Positions 1 through 13,100 of a stretch of DNA of 64,000 nucleotides are shown piece by piece. The position numbers and the translations under genes were made by a program. The notes below the pieces were generated by a model that saw nothing but the letters and a program-made list of their open reading frames with translations, did not search any database and was not told where the DNA came from. Position 1 is the first letter of the stretch. Every line of letters starts with the position of its first letter. This stretch comes from Halichondria panicea (lineage: Eukaryota; Porifera; Demospongiae; Suberitida; Halichondriidae), in assembly GCF_963675165.1 (NCBI RefSeq), contig NC_087387.1, positions 3,746,990-3,810,989 on the forward strand, written 5' to 3'.

Positions 1-1
1 T

Positions 2-2412
2 GAGTTTGCTCTTATGGCTCCTCAGTCATCACTGGCTAGAGCAGGCCTTGTAGAGTCACCAGGAAAAAAAAATCGATCTTCTCCCCCACCAGCTCTGGAC
101 GTTGCTGTAGCTGAGGTACACGGATGATGATTATTAGAGGTTTTGAAGAGCTATTCCTTTTGAGGACTGTTTCAAATATATAATTGAGTGAGCGTTCTAA
201 TCTGTTACTGAAAGTAGGAGATTACTCTACCGAGCGGGGTCTGCCCAATGGAGCATTTTTCCTCATATTTCCCTATCCTCGTTACAACTAGCGAGGGAGG
301 GAAAATATATAATGTAGGGCTCATTACTCGTTAAAACACCCAAACCCATATGTATTACTCGTGACAAATTGAAGAGTATATAAATTATGCAAAGAGGATC
401 TGGAGGGTCTCCCCCTTGGAACAATTTTAAGTATGCCCCTATCAATACACATACTCCCAAAGCATATACCAATTGATACTGTTTCTCTTTTAACAGGTGA
501 CTGCTGGATTGTTCAACACCACGTATGCCATTCCCAGAGCCACAACCATCCCAGCTGACAACACTGAGCACAAGGTGGCTGGTTGTGTATGATGTATAGC
601 ATTTGGAGTCGCAGTGTCCCTTATTTAGAGTGTCCTTTCTTGTTATACTCTAGTCTAGCTCCATACTGTTACTGTAGAATGTATACGTATAGCAGCACTG
701 AAATGATACATGTGCATATGCTGTACACAGGTGACGATAGCTCTGGTTGACCTGGTCCCTGAGCTGACGTACAGCTCTGTCCCTCGACTCTCCCCTCACT
801 CCTTCCTGCAAGCCAAGGCCACCAACTCCTCACCCTACACCATCCTGGCTGGACCAGCCAACGTCTTCTTGGACAACAACTTCATCGCTAAGGTGAGGAT
901 ATGAACTTCAAATACTTGTTCTTGTACTTGTACTTCAAGACGTGACCATTGCTCCGGAAGGGTATATGTAATTAGTTGTACCATGTAATAGTTGTACCAT
1001 GTAATAGTTGTACCTCAGGAAATACATAGACTGCCCTGGGGTAGTACAAATCCAAATCCAATACACCCGATATCTATGCTTGTACTATGAACACCTATTG
1101 TGATTAGAAGCTGTTATCCAACCCATTTACAACTTAATAGTGTCTTTGATCTGTGCCCTGCACACACTGTGTACGTTTTGTATGCTTGCACTTGACAAAC
1201 CACACAACTTTAACACCAGCACATTTTTATGCGCTCCACAATTTTTGTACAGTACTTTTCGAGATGGTCCTTAAAGGGTGGAGGGAGGTCTTAAGGCTGA
1301 CCACAGCCATGACTTTAGAGTACCAGAAGAGGTACGACAGGCGCGGTGCAGCTCAAGCAATTAGCCTCTGATTACTCTCCGCAAAAACATACGACGTGGG
1401 CGGAAAATTAACGCTCAATCAGACTAATTGCCTGAGCTGCACCACGCCTGCCTTACCTCTTCTGCTAGGGTACATGTACACCCCTGGATAGTGCATGTGA
1501 TTTGTACCCTAAGAGTTTCAATGGACATTCCTTAGTGTCAGAGCACATCATGGTACAAATAGAGCTGTGCTTACGTACGCACAGCACAATCATCTATATA
1601 CCCTCCCTGCCCATATTTTGTTTCTCCCCTCCACAGTCGACGATGAGTGATGTATCTCCGGGTGAGGAGTTTGTGAGCTCCCTGGGAGCAGACCAGTCGA
1701 TCCGCATCACTGTGAGACCAGTGGCCACAGTACACAACACTCGCACTGCCATGCTGGGAGGGGCAAAGACAAATACCATCACCTACACTCACACTTTCCT
1801 GGTCAAGAACACCAGAAGTGACTCTGTTAACATCAAGGTCTCAGAGCAAGTGCCTCTCAGCACTGATGATAGAATCAAGGTACAGCAACTGTGGCCTAGT
1901 CAGCTGGTGTTTGCTACTTTCATTCAGTGTCATACTGCAGCTAGTACTTTTGCCTTTAAAATGCCAGCAACTGTCAGACTAACATGCAAACTATTTGCTA
2001 CGAGTGACTATTAATGTGTAAGTGTACATGTAATTGTTGTAACGAGGTACGACATCCTCTCTATAAACTGATGTTAACACTATGCATTATAATTTGGTTG
2101 TTCACTGCTCTCCCCACACCTCTGTGTTTACATACACTGTATTGTACATGCTGAGTACACTGTGCATTGTGTATTTGCCTGCATGCCTAGAGAGTGTATT
2201 ATTATTATTCGTCTCTTCAGGTGAGTGTGGTTGACCCTGCTGTGAGGAAGGTGGGTGACAAGTGTCCTCTCCCGTTTGGTCACGCTCAACTCAACAAGTC
2301 TCACAACCTGGAGTGGTATGCAGCCGTGGGGGCCGGCTCAGAGTGTGAGCTCAAGCTGGTCTACACTGTAGAGCACCCGGCACAAGATGGAGTCCATGGA
2401 CTGTTTAAGTAA
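2..2412 (+). CDS. DUF4139 (mucoidy-inhibitor-like) protein, copy A, 3' part
   Basis: C-terminal half of a DUF4140/DUF4139 family protein (F37C4.5-like in worms, MuiA-like in bacteria); the molecular function of the family is not established. Exons read at 2-115, 497-574, 731-892, 1637-1879 and 2221-2412, all in phase 0 with GT..AG borders; stop TAA at 2410-2412. The first exon is cut by the window edge. The 216 or so residues seen match the last five exons of the complete paralogue at 10139-18941 almost exactly: exon 497-574 encodes the same 26 residues, and exon 731-892 differs at one residue (Ser for Phe). The C terminus differs (ends in ...HGLFK). Large intron 892-1636 contains an inverted-repeat element. 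The two copies are tandem paralogues in the same orientation, about 10 kb apart. The family call rests on the conserved DUF4139 block and is firm; the biological role is unknown. Confidence 0.9.
1320..1473. mobile_element. small TIR element (MITE) in intron of copy A
   Basis: Two arms of about 54 bp, 1320-1373 and 1418-1473, are imperfect inverted repeats (left begins GTACCAGAAGAGGTACGACA, right ends with its complement ...TCTTCTGCTAGGGTAC). The spacer of about 45 bp has no coding potential. It lies in the 892-1636 intron and is absent at the equivalent intron of the paralogue, so it probably inserted after the duplication. Confidence 0.7.
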
Positions 2413-3955
2413 CATACTTTTAGTGATCTGAATTTGAAAATGTTAGTTTAGATCTACATTGGATTTAATAAGTGTGTGTGTGTTATCACTGTTGTGTGTG
2501 TGTGACAGATGATTAAGTACAAGAGTTGTTATAGGCTTCTAGTAACGTTTTTGAATTTGCAAAATAATGTGACAGATCACAAAGTTCGTCATCTTACAGA
2601 TTGTTTTGGAGAAGCCTACTGCTCATCTACGTTCTAATTATGTTCGGACTTGTTGGTCAAGACCAGTGCTACAGTCAGCCAGTCAGCCATCTGCAGGTTC
2701 CTTAAGCGCAACAATTGTTCGTAGTTGGATTATTACAAGTCCCAGCAAAAGGCGTTGGTAGACCATTCTCCACTTCACACTAGTTCTAGTACATCATTGC
2801 TCCCTTTTTTGTGCAGTTAAAGGAGCAGGAGTGCAGGAACGTATAATTATAGTCTGGATATCGTAGTATTTTCGATTCCACATTTGCTGTATCATTTGCG
2901 GACAAAAAAATCAGCATATCAATTTTGTGAACAGGAAAATGATCACAATTTAAAAAAACTTACATCTATCTACAATCAAGCTGTGTATGTACCAGTCTCT
3001 GCCAACTATCTCCAAACTACCCTAGACTGTCTCAAATTTAGTTCTATCACCCCTGTCCCGAAAAGAAACTGCTATTCACCTCATATATCCCTGATTTTCA
3101 AGGTTGCTGCTCTTGAGCGGGGTTATTTAAGCTCCAATATAAAGCTTAGCAAGCCTTAAAAACGCTTCAAACTACTGCTAAATAATAGTAAATCCTGAGC
3201 AGAATCAGCTTTGAACAACAAGAAAACTTCTAGAAAACTAATAGATTATGAATGACAGTCCAATAAGTGGGCGGGGCTCACTTACTAGATCTAGACGCAC
3301 TATAACTACTAGTGCAGCCACATCCAGAGCTGTGCAGTGATGCTACTGCATGCTGGTCTATCTGGGACACCACAATATTCACATCTTCCATGTAGGAAAA
3401 CGTGTATTCATTGTTGTTTTTGCACTGAAAATCAGATTCACGCTATTAATTGTTGTCTCAGAGTCTGCATGGGCTTAAATTATTGTGAATCCCCAAAATG
3501 TGCCTCCTTCAATGGCAGCAGGGCTGTAACGGGCCCATGTTTTTTTCCCTAAATCGGGAAGTTGGCACCTATGCATTCTTTTACACATTAATTGATTACT
3601 AACTTTCATGCTTTAGAAGTCCAAAGGCTGCTTGTAGTATCCACATCTTAGTGAGAGTTTTATTAGCCCTAGGGCTTGAGGGCTTCTAAGTCATGTAGAA
3701 ACTAAACAGTGTCTAAGAATTTTATATCATAGTGTCTCAGATGGATTTGCTCCTAGCCATGAATTGTTATCTAATCTTTGCTACATGATTGTAAGTGTTT
3801 TCTATAAGTGAAGTACATGATTGTCTAGTACACAATTTTCTAAGTTGGATAGAACACTTCCTCTAACCAATCAAATTGCACTATTTATGGCTATAAGAAC
3901 ATGCTCTAACATTACATAGATAGTTTGTCTTCTAAACCTATATAGATCTGCAACA
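2413..3955. other. intergenic region after copy A
   Basis: No convincing exon seen. It holds the 3' flank of copy A, a short piece at about 2531-2580 resembling the 'tataggcttctag' block of the repeat family at 45718 and 52831, and a degenerate copy (about 3611-3714, ending AAACAGTGTCT) of the short TIR element found intact at 20863-20993. Confidence 0.5.
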
Positions 3956-6465
3956 ATGTCCCTACTTCCATCTATAGGTGAAATATCTCAACAGCACAAA
4001 CGTCGAAAATTACAGACCTCTTCCCTTCTCTCTTCTTACGAATCACTGGCTTCGATCGACCTCAACACATGGAGCACACTCGATAAGTTGAGCAGAGAAG
4101 TGAAAGAATCTTGGTTGGTAGCTATAGGTTTGGGTTTGTACTTGTGAATGAGGTGTGTGCCTTTTACTGCGTTCGATCTCTGGCAATGTTACTGATTCCG
4201 AAAAAAAAATATCTTGTGTAACTGTGACCTCTCTCTACCTGGTGTCCAACAGGAAAGTATAGAAATGGTGGCTGAATTTGTCGATAACCACTGCCCACAC
4301 CTTGTACGATCTACTCCGAATAACTACCCTCCATTGTTGACTCCACCCACAAACACCTGTTTTGACTGTGACCGACCATTGGTGTCTAATCATTCTTGCC
4401 ATGTGAGTTTTTTATTGGCTAAACTATTATTTTTATCCTAAACAATATTTTCAGATAAAGTGTTACTCTCTGAATGGTTTTGTTAGAGGAAGAAAGTGTA
4501 CGCTAAGGTGTAAAGTTTGCAACATAACTTATAACTATGCTCACTTTGGAAACAAGTCTGAGAATGGATTCCGTATGTACCCCCAAACTCAAACATATGT
4601 TAAAGTGTCTGACACCATTTATTTTTCGTTGGAGTGGCAGTGTAGCCTTGCGTAAGTGAACAATGTTTAGTACTTATAGCAAAACTGTTTCATGAATAAA
4701 TAATGTCCATCTCAACATAATTATTTTTCCTGTAGTAATCACTCTTGGGTTTCCTTTCAAGGGTTTGCTGAAAGTTACAATACTGCTTTAGAGATACCAC
4801 CAGATGAAGGTATAAATAGAGAAGCAAATAATTTATGTCTAGATAAGTAATGGTGTTCAAGTACAGAGCTTAGTCCCTATATTGTTGGGGAAGCCTTCTA
4901 TAATGGAGAAGTGGAGAATGAGTTGAGACGAGTCAATAAGATCGACTATCGTTTCCATAAAGACAGTGAGAGAGAGGAGTGTATGGAAAGGATTGAAGAA
5001 TTAAGGCGGCAATCTCTATATACCACCACAAAGAAGACACGTGTACTGCTGAATGCAAGAAAAGAGGTAATTATAGTGCATGCATGACTGTATAATTAGT
5101 ATTGAACCCAATAGGTTGTGGTCAACTGTGGGTTACAGATGGAATTTGGAAAACTGTTTTCCCACACTGCATGTTCAAAGTTGAGGTGATGGATGGCAAC
5201 TTACCACAAACATTATAGTTACATTGTAATTTGTAATTTCAAAACCTTTGCAGCAAATCAGTGATGGAATTCCAGCTCTCAATTTACCTGATGTGTGTAC
5301 AAACTCCCCAATTCACAATAAGGCATTTTGCGAGGAACACTGTCTTTTGCTACAGAATGAAGCTCCTGATGTGCCTATTGATCTGAGACAGTTTCTCAAA
5401 TATTGTGGTGCTCAAGCAGTTGGTAATTTAAGATACAGTGGTACAATTATTTACTTACACGATTTAATTAGAAAATGAAGAGGAGTGTGAGGGTGACACT
5501 GATACTGTTGATGCAGTTATGAACTCTATTAAAGTCAATACAAACCAATTTGGAACATCTGCTACCACCTCACAAGGTATATAATTATGTAGAATTCTCT
5601 ATTACTTTTATTGAACTTTATCCTATAGGTACTGCAGCTTTAATTGAGAAGCATCCTAAACTAGTACGAAGTATACTGTGTATGATGACCCTAATGAACG
5701 AGTTTGCAGGAAAGATACGGGTAAATCCAAACGGTTGAGGAAGTGGTCTAGAGGGCACCAATTCGTCATCAGAGGGGGTGGTCATATTGACACTTGGCAA
5801 CCATTGTACAGGTACACGCCATGCATTCACATGACCCTTTTCCTGTATACATTTTAGCATAATAGCTACATTATACTGAACTGTAATATAGCTAGTGCCT
5901 ATAATTATAAGTACTAACCCTCAACTGTTGACATGAATAGAAACTATGCATGTATAAAACAAATGCACTCTATATATAATTTATATACCTATATAGGTCT
6001 GAATCGCCATCACAAGTGTTCTTAATTTTGATTCAATGGCTGCTGTCTCTAGCTAAGTCTCGTGGTGGTATTGGGAAGCCTATCTCATTGGCCTATGACA
6101 ACATGTGCAATTTAGCAAAGCTGAAGGCTGCTCGTGCTCCTCTACCATTTACTCCGCCATTGGACCGTTTGTGGCTTGATGTCAACAAAATCATCGATGT
6201 GTTTCATTTTCAAAACCATGTGTCTCCAGATTGTAAATTAAAGTTTTCTCCTGCTGAACTGAAGAGCGAGAATCCTGACTTCAATACACAGGCTGGGGAG
6301 CAGACATTTGTTTGGGTACATCGGTTTAGTCATATTCTGTGCTCAATGAACAAGGTTCACCACCTTTTTTATCTCCACCGAATGGTGTTAAGGCGAAACG
6401 AGTATACCAGCAAGTGCTATGCTAGAGGAAAAAAGCCAATTCTCCCAAAAGGAACTGCAAAGTAA
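3956..6465 (+). pseudogene. KDZ-type transposase-derived gene, frameshifted
   Basis: Relative of the Kyakuja-Dileera-Zisupton (KDZ) DNA-transposon transposases with the associated cysteine cluster. Exons read at 3956-4117, 4253-4402, 4455-4651, 4736-4809, 4867-5066, 5254-5422, 5472-5576, 5629-5811 and 5997-6465; phases agree at each junction. Exons 2-3 hold a Cys cluster (CFDCD...H...CYSLNGF...KC.LRCKVC) and exon 6 another (C...FCEEHC). Exon 9 carries the catalytic-region signatures: Y-D-N-M-C (about 6093), D-V-F-H-F-Q-N-H...C (about 6197-6233) and N-T-Q-A-G-E-Q-T-F-V-W (about 6283). Within exon 8 the frame shifts by one base between about 5670 and 5680: the upstream frame reads ...KHPKLVRS, while the conserved YDDPNERVC block starting at 5681 is in another frame. 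The copy is therefore probably inactive, unless this is a sequencing error. The stop is TAA at 6463. It sits between two tandem DUF4139 paralogues, as expected for an insertion. Confidence 0.72.
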
Positions 6466-6491
6466 CTGTTTTAGAAGTAAATTGTTTTGCA

Positions 6492-6710
6492 GTGCTTATA
6501 CATGTGAATGTGTTGAGATATACATGCAGTCACCTAATTAGCAATTACTATCACTTTACTTTATATGATACCTATATCCGACTAGAAAAACATTTGCAAT
6601 GTGAAAAATTGCTAGGATTGGCCAGGGGAACCACAAAAAAGCGTGGAAACAAGAAATCCGACGAGAGCATAACTCCAATCCGTTACAACGTCAATCACAT
6701 GTACTGGTAG
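6492..6710 (+). other. possible extra KDZ-gene exon or remnant
   Basis: The open frame is codon-like only in its 3' part (about 6586-6710), after an acceptor-like ...ATCCGACTAG. It reads a basic, lysine-rich stretch (LGLARGTTKKRGNKK...) ending in TAG. Its phase does not fit the only donor at the end of the preceding KDZ exon (about 6461), so it may be a decayed exon. I do not recognise it. Confidence 0.3.
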
Positions 6711-7370
6711 TTTCCATGTTTTCCCTGCCAATATAATATAAATACGCAATTTTTATTATACATCCATTTTGGAATGTGCGGGCATATAATCATGATGATT
6801 TGTGATGAATTGATGTTCCTAATACATGCAGTGTTGAGCACAGGTACACACAGTCCATGCGTAGTAACATGCACGAACCGTACTGGTGACCTGCATGGAA
6901 TGATTTGGTGGATGTTCAATGCGCATTGAGTGTCTAGTGTGGACAGGCCTTTAGTCAGTCAGACAACGAGCGGTGAAACGTCGAAATAGTGCAATTTTTA
7001 AAATGACAATATTCATACATTTAAAACGTTCATGGATTATGAAATGAGAGATACAAAGAGAGAAAAGGCTATCTGTCCATTCAGTTTTGATGTGGCCTTT
7101 CCCTGCAGAGATATAGAACAGTTTGAACATGAGTCAAAATAATTGAAATATTGCTAAACACGGGCAAACCCACTGCCAATCCTATAATGTAAACCTACTG
7201 ATTTTACTAATGCTAAGCTATTGGTAATTATGGTTTCCTATGACTATTCAGAACACCCGAACATTTCTGCTGAGGGCTCTGCATGTAATTTATATATAAT
7301 TATATATACCCACAAATACGATTAATTTAATTATATAAAATTATGTCATATTTTATATACATGGATGCAG

Positions 7371-8708
7371 TGCTATGTCATTATCCTCTCACACCTGTCC
7401 GTCTCCATCGACTAGGAGTTACACCACCAATTAAGACAGAGGCAATTAGGTATGGTGTATATATACATTATAGCTAATTTTTGCTGTTTTTGTGGGCCCC
7501 GTAGACTGGCCGTAGTATAGTTTGCCGCCTTGACTATCTGCTATTATAACGTGCAAAACATATATTATTATATTAATGGGGCTGGAGGTGATTCTGATAA
7601 GCATGCCGGAGTTAATTACTCCTGATGATTCAAAGAAATACTGCTTTTATATATAGAGGGCCATTCCATGAACCTATATAATATAAAACATTTTGCAGTA
7701 ATTAATAATTATAGCACATGCATGCATGCATGCGCCATTATAGTATACAATGCCCTGCACATAATTATACTTTTATCCTGCACTCTCAGTGCAAAAGAAG
7801 CGTCCTGTTTCGGTATCACTGACAAAATTGTATGAAAGAATTGGAGTAAGTCCTGCCAGATTGAGTGGCCATGCACGCAGAAAAGCAACATCTACTACAG
7901 TTGTGGTAAGAAGGAACCTGTTAACAGAATTGGCCAAAGTGAAGTTGGGCGTTAAAAAAGGTAGCTATAAATATATAATAATAGTGCATGCATGATGCAC
8001 TTAAAAACATTGTGCAAATTGTATATCTATTCAGACAACAGTAAATGTCTCGCTGAATTCAAAGCAACTGGCAAGCAAAGTAAGATGCATGTCAAGTGCC
8101 TGCATGTATTGTGCATGTATTATACTATGTTTTTTATATAAGCTTTGAAGTTATCATAATTATACTCACATGCAGACAAATCAAATTATGCTGCCAAGAA
8201 CAGAAGCAAAACCAAAATTGCTAGTAAACCACGATCGCCTGCAAATACCAGAAGCAAAAGAAAACCTGCTAGTCAACCACAATCTGCCAAGATATTGTCT
8301 ACCAATGGTGCCAAAAGAAAAAAGAACTGTGCTAATAAACCGCAAGGCAAATCTGCTGTACAAGTTGCAATTGTAGGAGGTAATTAGATAATTATTATGT
8401 GCTGACAAACAATAATTATATATAGTGCATGCATGGCATGTAGTGATATAATGTAGTTATATTGACTCGGGCAATGCATATAAGTGTACGATAAATGCAA
8501 GTGGCACTTATTTCCATGTATATGTTTTGATTGTGCAGAAGACAAGGAGCAATGCCCTAAGTATGTATGCGTATACAAGAGAGTGCCTCGTGCTTCAACC
8601 ATGATTGCTTGTCACACATGTGACCAATGGTTCCACATCAAGTGCGTATCGTTATCACAAAAAGAAGCTGGGAAGATAGCACAGTGGCATTGCAGCAAAT
8701 GCATGTAG
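7371..8708 (+). CDS. PHD-finger protein exons, probably part of the KDZ-derived gene
   Basis: Exons at 7790-7960, 8035-8079, 8176-8379 and 8539-8708 join in phase (each begins with two bases of a split codon), with stop TAG at 8706. The first is basic (QKKRPVSVSLTKLYERIGVS...), the third is a Lys/Arg/Ser/Pro-rich linker, and the last encodes a compact PHD zinc finger: C-P-K-Y-V-C ... C-H-T-C-D-Q-W-F-H-I-K-C ... W-H-C-S-K-C. PHD fingers usually bind histone H3 tails. A further candidate exon at 7371-7449 (LCHYPLTPVRLHRLGV...) reads well but its end phase does not match the 7790 exon, so an exon may be missing or decayed. No start codon can be fixed. Position and orientation suggest these are 3' exons of the KDZ gene, but an independent gene is possible. 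Confidence 0.6.
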
Positions 8709-10138
8709 CTAACACTTAATTTTGCCTGCATGAACTCAATCTATAATAACAGTTATTGTATCTATTATTTAGGTATATAATATAGTGTTTTGTGTGCTAG
8801 TAGCACGTTGTTTTATGTATTATGTATATACAATCGAAATGAATGATATCTTGATACCATTGTGATAATAAGTTTTATGGGGGAAGGGTGGTTTTTATGT
8901 AGTTACATGCATGCATGCATGCATGCATGGCTATAATTATGGGGGAAGGGGTTGTCTATATAATTATAATACCAGTGCATGTTATCATGAACATAATTAT
9001 ACATATTATGCATGGCCGAGGGCCCTGTGAGGTGCATGCATCATGGGGTTACCAATAAAAGTCTGTCAATTGTGAACGCTTATACTATATTATAGTATAA
9101 ACTAAATTTGTGATCATTCTGTCAATTGTGAACGCGTACATCAAACGTATATACTATATTTATATTATATAATATAGTATAAACTAAAATTTAATTTGTG
9201 ATCATTCTGTCAATTGTGAACGCTTATATCAAACTTATATATACTAGACTATTATATATAATAGTATAAATTATAATTCGATATATATAGTATAAACTAA
9301 ATTTGTGAACATTCTGTCAATTGTGAACGCTTATATCAAACATATAATTATATAACTATATATATAGTATAAACTAAATTTGTGTGAACATTCTTTCAAT
9401 TGTGAACGCTTATATCAAACGTATATAGTATAAACTAAATGTGTGAACATTCTGTCAATTGTGAACGCTTATATCAAACGTATATATATATAGTATATAT
9501 ATACTATAAACTAAATTTGTGTGAACATTCTGTCAATTGTGAACGCTTATATCAAACGTATACCTTACATGATTCCACAAATAGAAACTAATTAATTTTG
9601 TGAACATTCTGTCAATTGTGAACGCATAATAATAAAGGAAAAATGTTGAATTTTCTACATAATATTACTTTCATGCAATAGAGATCTATATATGCATGTA
9701 TTTATCATACACATAATGACATAATGATATAAATACGCTATAGATATACACTATACATGTCTATCAGTTTGCATAATACCACTATGTATAGGCTATAGAG
9801 AATTGGAGACAACTCAAGTTCAGGTAGATTCTTCACCAGTCCTGATAGCAGTAGATCTATATCATGATTGTGATAGTGTGATAGTATCACAATTTATGCC
9901 CCACCAAAAAACCGTCCACAAATCAAACAGTGTATCCGATTCCAGGCCGCTAGTATTTTGCAAGTCTGTGTGTTCATGGTATGACTGGCATTCCTCCTCT
10001 GCGTGGGAGGGAGCGGTATAGGTCTACTTCCCTCCCACGCTACATAAGAATCGGCTGGAATTACCAAAATTCCAGACTAAAAAACATCTTGACAATATAG
10101 ATTAGTATACTTTCTCTACTATTTATAACAAGATCAAG
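8709..10138. other. intergenic region with minisatellite
   Basis: No gene seen. It contains GCATGCATGC runs (about 8906-8930), an AATAAA at about 9055 that could end the PHD-exon transcript, the minisatellite at 9063-9625, and a short inverted repeat at about 9997-10040 (TGCGTGGGAGGGA and its complement) just upstream of the complete DUF4139 gene. Confidence 0.5.
9063..9625. repeat. AT-rich minisatellite, eight units
   Basis: The core TGTCAATTGTGAACGC recurs near 9064, 9120, 9208, 9314, 9393 (one base changed), 9451, 9530 and 9609. Units are separated by variable stretches made from TTATATCAAACGTATATA and TATAGTATAAACTAAATTTG, so unit length varies from about 57 to 106 bp. The core is nearly invariant while the linkers expand and contract. 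Confidence 0.88.
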
Positions 10139-13100
10139 ATGACTGGCAAACATCAACAACAGCAGACTTGTACCTTGGCTTTCCCTGGTAAATCAGGTGT
10201 TCAAGTGATCGAGACTAAAGTGAGAGATTCGCCCATCGACTCTGTGGTGGTCTACCAAGACCGTGCCGAGGTCAAGAGAAGGTTGTCAGTTTATCTTGCT
10301 ACTGGAGAGAATGAGCTCATAATTTCTGACCTGACGCACTGTGTCGACCAGAACTCTGTCAGGTGGATGTATTGTTTTTGTGAGAGTGGAGTTTGGTAGT
10401 GGTACGTAATGTGCCACGCACATCTCTACATGAGTTGGGTAAAGATTTGTATACAACTCTTTTCATGTCACTTAAACCTATACTCTAAATTGACTTAGAA
10501 ATTAAGAGCCTATCATGTAGTCCACGGTGTACACTAGCTGTAGTGGTTGACATTACAATTATGTTTTCTCTAAAATGTATCATTATATAGTATGGCTATA
10601 AGAGTGCAATATGGGATTAATAGCACGAGTAACAAGCATTATATCACATTAATTTACATCACCATGCACTAATTGCATGGTCAACAGCTGTAAAATACAT
10701 GGAAAAGTATCATACAGCCCCATGCATGCAGGCATGCACAGTTTTCAAGCTGTTTTTAAAGTTTGAAAGGAGCCAGACTAAAAGGAGCCACTGCACTCTC
10801 CAACAAGATGGCTAAGCCTCCATGGATCCATGGTTGCAACTCCAGTAATGGAAGTCGAATGGCCAGCACTTGAGCATCTTTAGGAGTCGACATGTTGCTC
10901 AACTAGCTGTTTGACGGGGCTGCAAAATCTGGCATGCATAGTCCTGCAGTCTGCATCGTGGATTGAATTATTGCTAGTGGGAGGTCCTTTTATAGTGCTG
11001 CAGTCACGTGGTATAAGTCAGATATACCACACCTATTCGGAGGATATGCACCCTACGTATCCTCCTATTAGGTGTGGTATATACACGGCAAGGCTACTAA
11101 TTGCACAAGGTGTAGCCGAGTGCTATTAAGCTTGCCAGTGCTTGTTCTGAGTGCTATTAATCTCTTGTTGCACGAGTAATTGATTTCTGATCGTGTATGA
11201 TGAAGTTCTCTGCAGTTTTTATTTTTGACAGTTGACTGCATTAACATTTTCGGCCGTGGCCGTTATTCAAAAACAATCCGTTGTCATTGATGCGTGCAAT
11301 TACTTGACAGGTAATTGCACGCTGTCAATGAGAATGTGCAATTACTGGACCAGATGTGATATGGGATTAATTGCTGTACACTCTCCAGTCACTAATAGCA
11401 CATCCTACGATTATACATTTTATTATTATGATTAGTATGATTATTACAATGGTGCTGAACACAAATATAATATTTAGGATAAAATATGAAACAGTTAGAA
11501 CAAGGACATTTGACACGGTAAGTACACAGTTTGTCTGCATGCGTGAAAGTACAAAAGAACTTGAACAAGAGTCTACGACATTTCTCAATGCAGCATTGCA
11601 TTCCACAGACTCAATTAAAGTAAAAGTGATGTGCCTTGTTAGATCTGGTGTAATTGTGGGCCAGTCTGTGGTCACTGCCTATAGTCTAGTCATGTAGTAA
11701 CGAAGCTGGTGGTAACGTGGTCGAAGTTATCTTGTGGTTGCTAGGTAACCAGTAACAGTAAATCTATGAGCTCCATTAGGGGTAGACTAGCATACCAAGG
11801 GTGGTTAGCCTCTGTTTATAACAGGTAGAGTAGTCGCAGAGAATTGTATTTGGTCGCTATTCTCTTAATTTGCTCAAGCTTCTTTGCGATGTTCGTTGTC
11901 TCCATAGTTGTGAACAATGTGATAGAAGATGAGAGCCGACTAGGGCAATATATAAATTCCTTTTTGGTTGAACGTTGTTGCTTGTAACAGTCCTTCTAAA
12001 GTTTAGAGCCCCATAGGAGTTTAAGCATATGATTGAATAGTGTTTGGACCAGTCTAGTGCTGATAGAAGTCACTTCACTGAACTTGATTGAGGTCTAAAC
12101 AAAAATAAACGCATAAACGTATATTTGATACATGAATAAGGTTTGCATTCAAGCCATGCAAGTCTTGAACCAGATTCAGATGTCTGCTTGCTACTTATAT
12201 GCGTGGCCATTCAATACAATAGTTTATACACTTCCACATTGGCAAAGTAGATCTCAGTTTTTGCACATGGCCCTGGCTTCGAGCAGCCTATCACTACACA
12301 CAAAACCATGACTGTGATTTATAGTATCTATGGTGAGCCCCACCCTTCTTTTTGGCTGTGATATTATGAATATCTGTACACCAACATGGCTGACTAGGCA
12401 TTTTTCACGTGACTGTGACGTCACATGAAATAGCTCTATAGCACCCCCTTAGCTATAAAACTAAAACTACGCAGTTGACCTCAGCTATGGGCTTGTATCA
12501 TTTGCGTGAGGTTGTAGTTGACTAATAATTATATAAAATTCACTTTCTCCACAGGGTTGAAGGTCAGGGCAAGGCTGTGATCACTGATGTGATATACTCG
12601 TCAAAGGAGAGCTCCAATGATGAACTAACAACCACTGGAAGTAAAGAGGAGCTTGAACGCATTAAGGTGTGGACTGGTGTACTATATGTTGTTGTGCACA
12701 ATGTTGAGCCACTTTCATCAGCTTCTCATCAGGGTTATCTTCACATACCTTTCGAGTGTGGGGTCTTAACATTTTGGTGCGCTGTTACATGTACAGTAGC
12801 TTGTATACACTTTGACAGCTGAGACAACTGTAAACTGCACAATCACCTTTTCGCATTTTTGTACCGACTTATTTTTGACAGTCATTATCTCTTTCTGTTT
12901 CTGTTTGTGTAGGAAGAGATTTCTGAGACTGTGAAGGAATTGCGACACTTGCAAATCAGAAGAGAAGTGCTCAATAAAGAAAAGGAACTCATCAACAAAT
13001 TTTCCAAACATGTGTCAACTATGCACACTGTTGAGGTGTGCAGTTCTCGTATGCCATTAACACAAATGTATGCATGTGATGTTGATACTTGCAGGGCTCT

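Noticed and set aside
9803-10021. 72-codon open frame upstream of the complete DUF4139 gene
   Set aside because: No family resemblance and it contains part of a short inverted repeat. The DUF4140 domain starts properly at 10139.
11367-11697. Overlapping open frames on both strands in intron 1 of the complete DUF4139 gene
   Set aside because: Low-complexity AT-rich sequence, no splice partners in phase, and no similarity I recognise.
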